Shown: one piece after another, positions 62,428 through 64,000 of the stretch
Layout: each line of letters starts with the position of its first letter
How positions within the stretch are numbered: position 1 is the first letter of the stretch
From: Sclerurus mexicanus
Taxonomy: Eukaryota; Chordata; Aves; Passeriformes; Furnariidae
Reading direction: 5' to 3'
Assembly: GCA_013396755.1 (NCBI GenBank)
Contig: VWZF01002381.1
Coordinates: 537,982-601,981 of the forward strand
DNA length: 64,000 nucleotides
Notes under the pieces: model-generated
Told to the model about the DNA's origin: nothing
Databases searched by the model: none
The model's input: the letters and a program-made list of their open reading frames with translations, nothing else
Position numbers and translations under genes: made by a program

Positions 62428-63541
62428 CCAGTGTTGTCATGGTGACAATGGTGTACCAGAAGGCTGCAGGAATGCTGGTGAACTTGCTGGCTGATGAACC
62501 TTTCTCTGCATAGTACATGACTGTGGCAAAGATGATGATGGCCATAGTGAGTGAGAAGAGAAGGAAGCCTAACTCTGAGGCACAACTTTTCAGGGTATAG
62601 CCCAGGATGCGCAGACCCTGTGAGTGGCGGGAGAACTTAAAGATCCTGAAGACACGAAAGACTCTTAATGTCACAAAAGCCCCACTGACATCCTCGTTAT
62701 CTGTCATCACCAGGCCAATGTAATATGGCATGATGGCCACCACATCAATGATACTCATGACACTGCGTACAAATTTGTAGCGACTAGGGGCTGCCAGCAG
62801 ACGTAGGAGATATTCAACTGTGAAGATCATGACACAGGCAGTATCCAAACAGAAGAAAGCCACTGCATACCGCTCTCCACAGGGCAGCTCTTTGATGCGA
62901 CCTGGGCTCACCCCACAGGGCACTGTCTCCACCACATTGGCAATAACAGAGACAGCAATGAAGAAACCAGTGACATAGTAGAAGACCAGAGCCAGTGTAC
63001 TAGTGTGTGGGTTTTCAAAGGCCCGCCACATCCTCTGACGAGCTGTCATTGAGGGCAGGGAGCTCTCAGCTACATGATCCTGATCAGCATCATCCTGCAG
63101 GCGCTCAGCATTCTCACGCCGGCGATCCTTGTACTCCTCATAACAGCAGTCCCCAATGATCTCAGGGATGATGCCAAAGAAGGCTAGCTCCTCATCATAA
63201 GCTGAGATGCACTCCTGGCGGGGATAATGAAGCTTCCCGGTACGGTAGAAGTTGAGAATGTGACGGAAAATGTCAGGGTCCCGATCAAAAAAGTACTGCT
63301 GTGTCTCAGGGTGGTAGAAGAAGTCCCGCTCTGAACTGCCCAACAGAGTGTCAGGGTAGCGCTCCAAGGTGTCCAGCCATGTCTGGAACTGGATGCCACT
63401 CACATTCAGCACAATTAGAGAGTCCTGGCTTCGCTTTCTCTCCTGCCGTGGAGCAGCTGGCATGGGACCAGTGGCCACTGGCATCCATCCTATGGCCGCT
63501 GCCCTGGCAAAGGGTAACCAAGCTGCTACTCCTGCTGCCAT
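62427..63541 (-). CDS. KCND2: KCND2 (Kv4.2) first coding exon, partial CDS
   Basis: Pore-forming alpha subunit of the somatodendritic A-type (transient outward) K+ channel in the plasma membrane; the family works as a tetramer with KChIP and DPP partners. The exon gives 371 complete codons plus two bases of Gly372. Seen: hydrophobic N-terminus (1-35, KChIP-binding and inactivation region in Kv4); T1 domain about 42-140 with an intact zinc signature HX5CX20CC (His105, Cys111, Cys132, Cys133); S1 ~184-204, S2 ~226-248, S3 ~259-279; S4 ~287-306 with Arg293, Arg296, Arg299, Lys302, Arg305; S5 ~322-343; pore helix ~357-368; then TTLG, the start of the filter. The start is the ATG at 63541 in an ACC-ATG-G context, matching the MAAGVAAW start of all Kv4 channels; an open GTG four codons upstream is not used. 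It is Kv4.2 rather than Kv4.1 or Kv4.3 because of the QERKR linker and ETQQYFFDRDPDIF segment. Ser38 replaces the PKA-site threonine conservatively. Ile50, Gln51 and Leu56 in T1 and Tyr343 look unusual for the family. Confidence 0.97.
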
Positions 63542-63600
63542 GGTTCCAAACACCTATTACAGCTACGGGAGACAGTCTAGAGACAGTTCTGGTTCAGCCA
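63542..63600 (-). other. KCND2: KCND2 proximal 5' untranslated leader
   Basis: These 59 bases lie between the initiator ATG and the acceptor-like AG at 63601-63602. They contain no upstream ATG, and the bases next to the start give a strong initiation context (A at -3, G at +4). Whether the leader continues without a break into higher coordinates or is joined by splicing to an upstream exon cannot be settled here. Confidence 0.7.
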
Positions 63601-63630
63601 CTAAAATAGAGAGGGAAAAGAAAAATACAA
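63601..63630 (-). other. Candidate 3' splice site upstream of the KCND2 start codon
   Basis: On the minus strand a tract of about 25 bases, nearly all pyrimidine (T-rich, then CCCTCTC), ends in ATTTTAG 59 bases before the coding exon's first ATG. This is a textbook acceptor shape. If used, the 5' leader is split and an upstream non-coding exon exists; possible donors on the same strand are GAG|GTGAAA near 63733 and CAG|GTGGCT near 63936, both of middling quality, or one outside the window. It may also be unused sequence within a long exon 1. Confidence 0.4.
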
Positions 63631-63756
63631 ATGCTCACACATTTTTGAGGCAACTGAATTTCTCAACACTGTTGTGATTTTCAGTATTAACCGAAAACCT
63701 GTTTGCTTCCTTTTTGTTTCCTCCCATTTTTCACCTCAGAATACGCTTTCCAGGTG

Positions 63757-63798
63757 CTAGGTAGACAGAGCAATAAATGAGGGCTCTTGGAAATCCAT
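63757..63798 (-). other. Short upstream ORF (13 codons) in the putative 5' leader
   Basis: An ATG at 63798 on the minus strand opens a 13-codon frame closed by TAG at 63757-63759. It matters only if this stretch is in the mature mRNA; if the acceptor-like site at 63601 is used it may be intronic. The peptide resembles nothing I recognise. Confidence 0.25.
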
Positions 63799-63899
63799 GT
63801 ATTCAAAGCAGGTACTCTAACAGCTAAATCCCCTGGATACAAGGTCTCCAGGCCAGGCCCCTGGATGGAAGAAAGGGTCCTCAAAGCACTAGCCCCTGG

Positions 63900-64000
63900 A
63901 GCCGGCTAGTAGCTCTGGTGCAGCTGTGCAGCCACCTGCAAGGAGATTTTCTCCCACGCGCGTTGCAGCCGGTCCGCCCGCCCCTCCCTGGCTCGCTCCC
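63900..64000 (-). promoter_or_regulatory. KCND2: CpG-rich edge with GC box, probable KCND2 promoter or leader
   Basis: The last 100 bases change sharply in composition, with clusters of CpG (CGCGCG near 63957-63962; several between 63970 and 63995) against a CpG-poor background. A GGGGCGGGCGG box, an Sp1/KLF-type site, sits at 63974-63984 on the minus strand. No TATA box is visible. This fits the border of a CpG-island promoter continuing past 64000; the transcription start cannot be placed. Confidence 0.55.

Noticed and set aside
63542..63553. Four-codon N-terminal extension of the KCND2 frame beginning with GTG
   Set aside because: Kv4 channels start at MAAGVAAW; the ATG at 63541 has an excellent context and GTG is not a usual start in vertebrates.

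Overview
The window is vertebrate, almost certainly avian, DNA. It carries the first coding exon of one gene, KCND2 (voltage-gated A-type potassium channel Kv4.2), on the minus strand at 62427-63541. Below it lies about 62.4 kb of AT-rich, non-coding sequence that reads as the gene's very large first coding intron. The bird assignment rests on many 5'-truncated CR1 LINE copies (the dominant avian retrotransposon) ending in the typical 3' tail built from ATTCTRTG-like units, and on the absence of mammalian SINEs or L1. The species cannot be told from the sequence.

Layout, low to high coordinates: 1-62426 is intron 1, read 3' to 5' relative to the gene. It holds unique sequence, eleven recognisable CR1 insertions (two nested inside older CR1 copies), several microsatellites and a few striking inverted repeats. 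CR1 copies are at 1.9-2.6 kb (+), 16.5-17.0 kb (-), 27.7-28.3 kb (+), 28.5-29.35 kb (-), a cluster of five at 33.3-36.8 kb, 45.3-45.8 kb (-) and 47.7-48.75 kb (-). 48.75-62.4 kb has no clear mobile element. 62427-63541 is the coding exon; 63542-63600 is proximal 5' leader; a strong acceptor-like site lies at 63601-63630; and the last ~100 bases are CpG-rich with a GC box, which suggests the promoter or a 5' non-coding exon is at or just past the window edge.

The exon encodes residues 1-372 of the channel: the KChIP-binding N-terminus, the T1 tetramerisation domain with its zinc site, S1-S5 and the pore helix. It stops inside the selectivity filter (TTLG|YGD), as expected for KCND2. The protein is clearly Kv4.2 but has several substitutions at positions I recall as conserved, notably in the first T1 strand.

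I found no protein-coding gene other than KCND2 and no RNA gene, CRISPR or operon-like system. The most notable points are the T1 substitutions, the in-frame stop right after the exon 1 donor with a poly(A) signal downstream, a consensus CRE in the intron, two datable nested CR1 insertions and a run of three hairpins at 26.6 kb.
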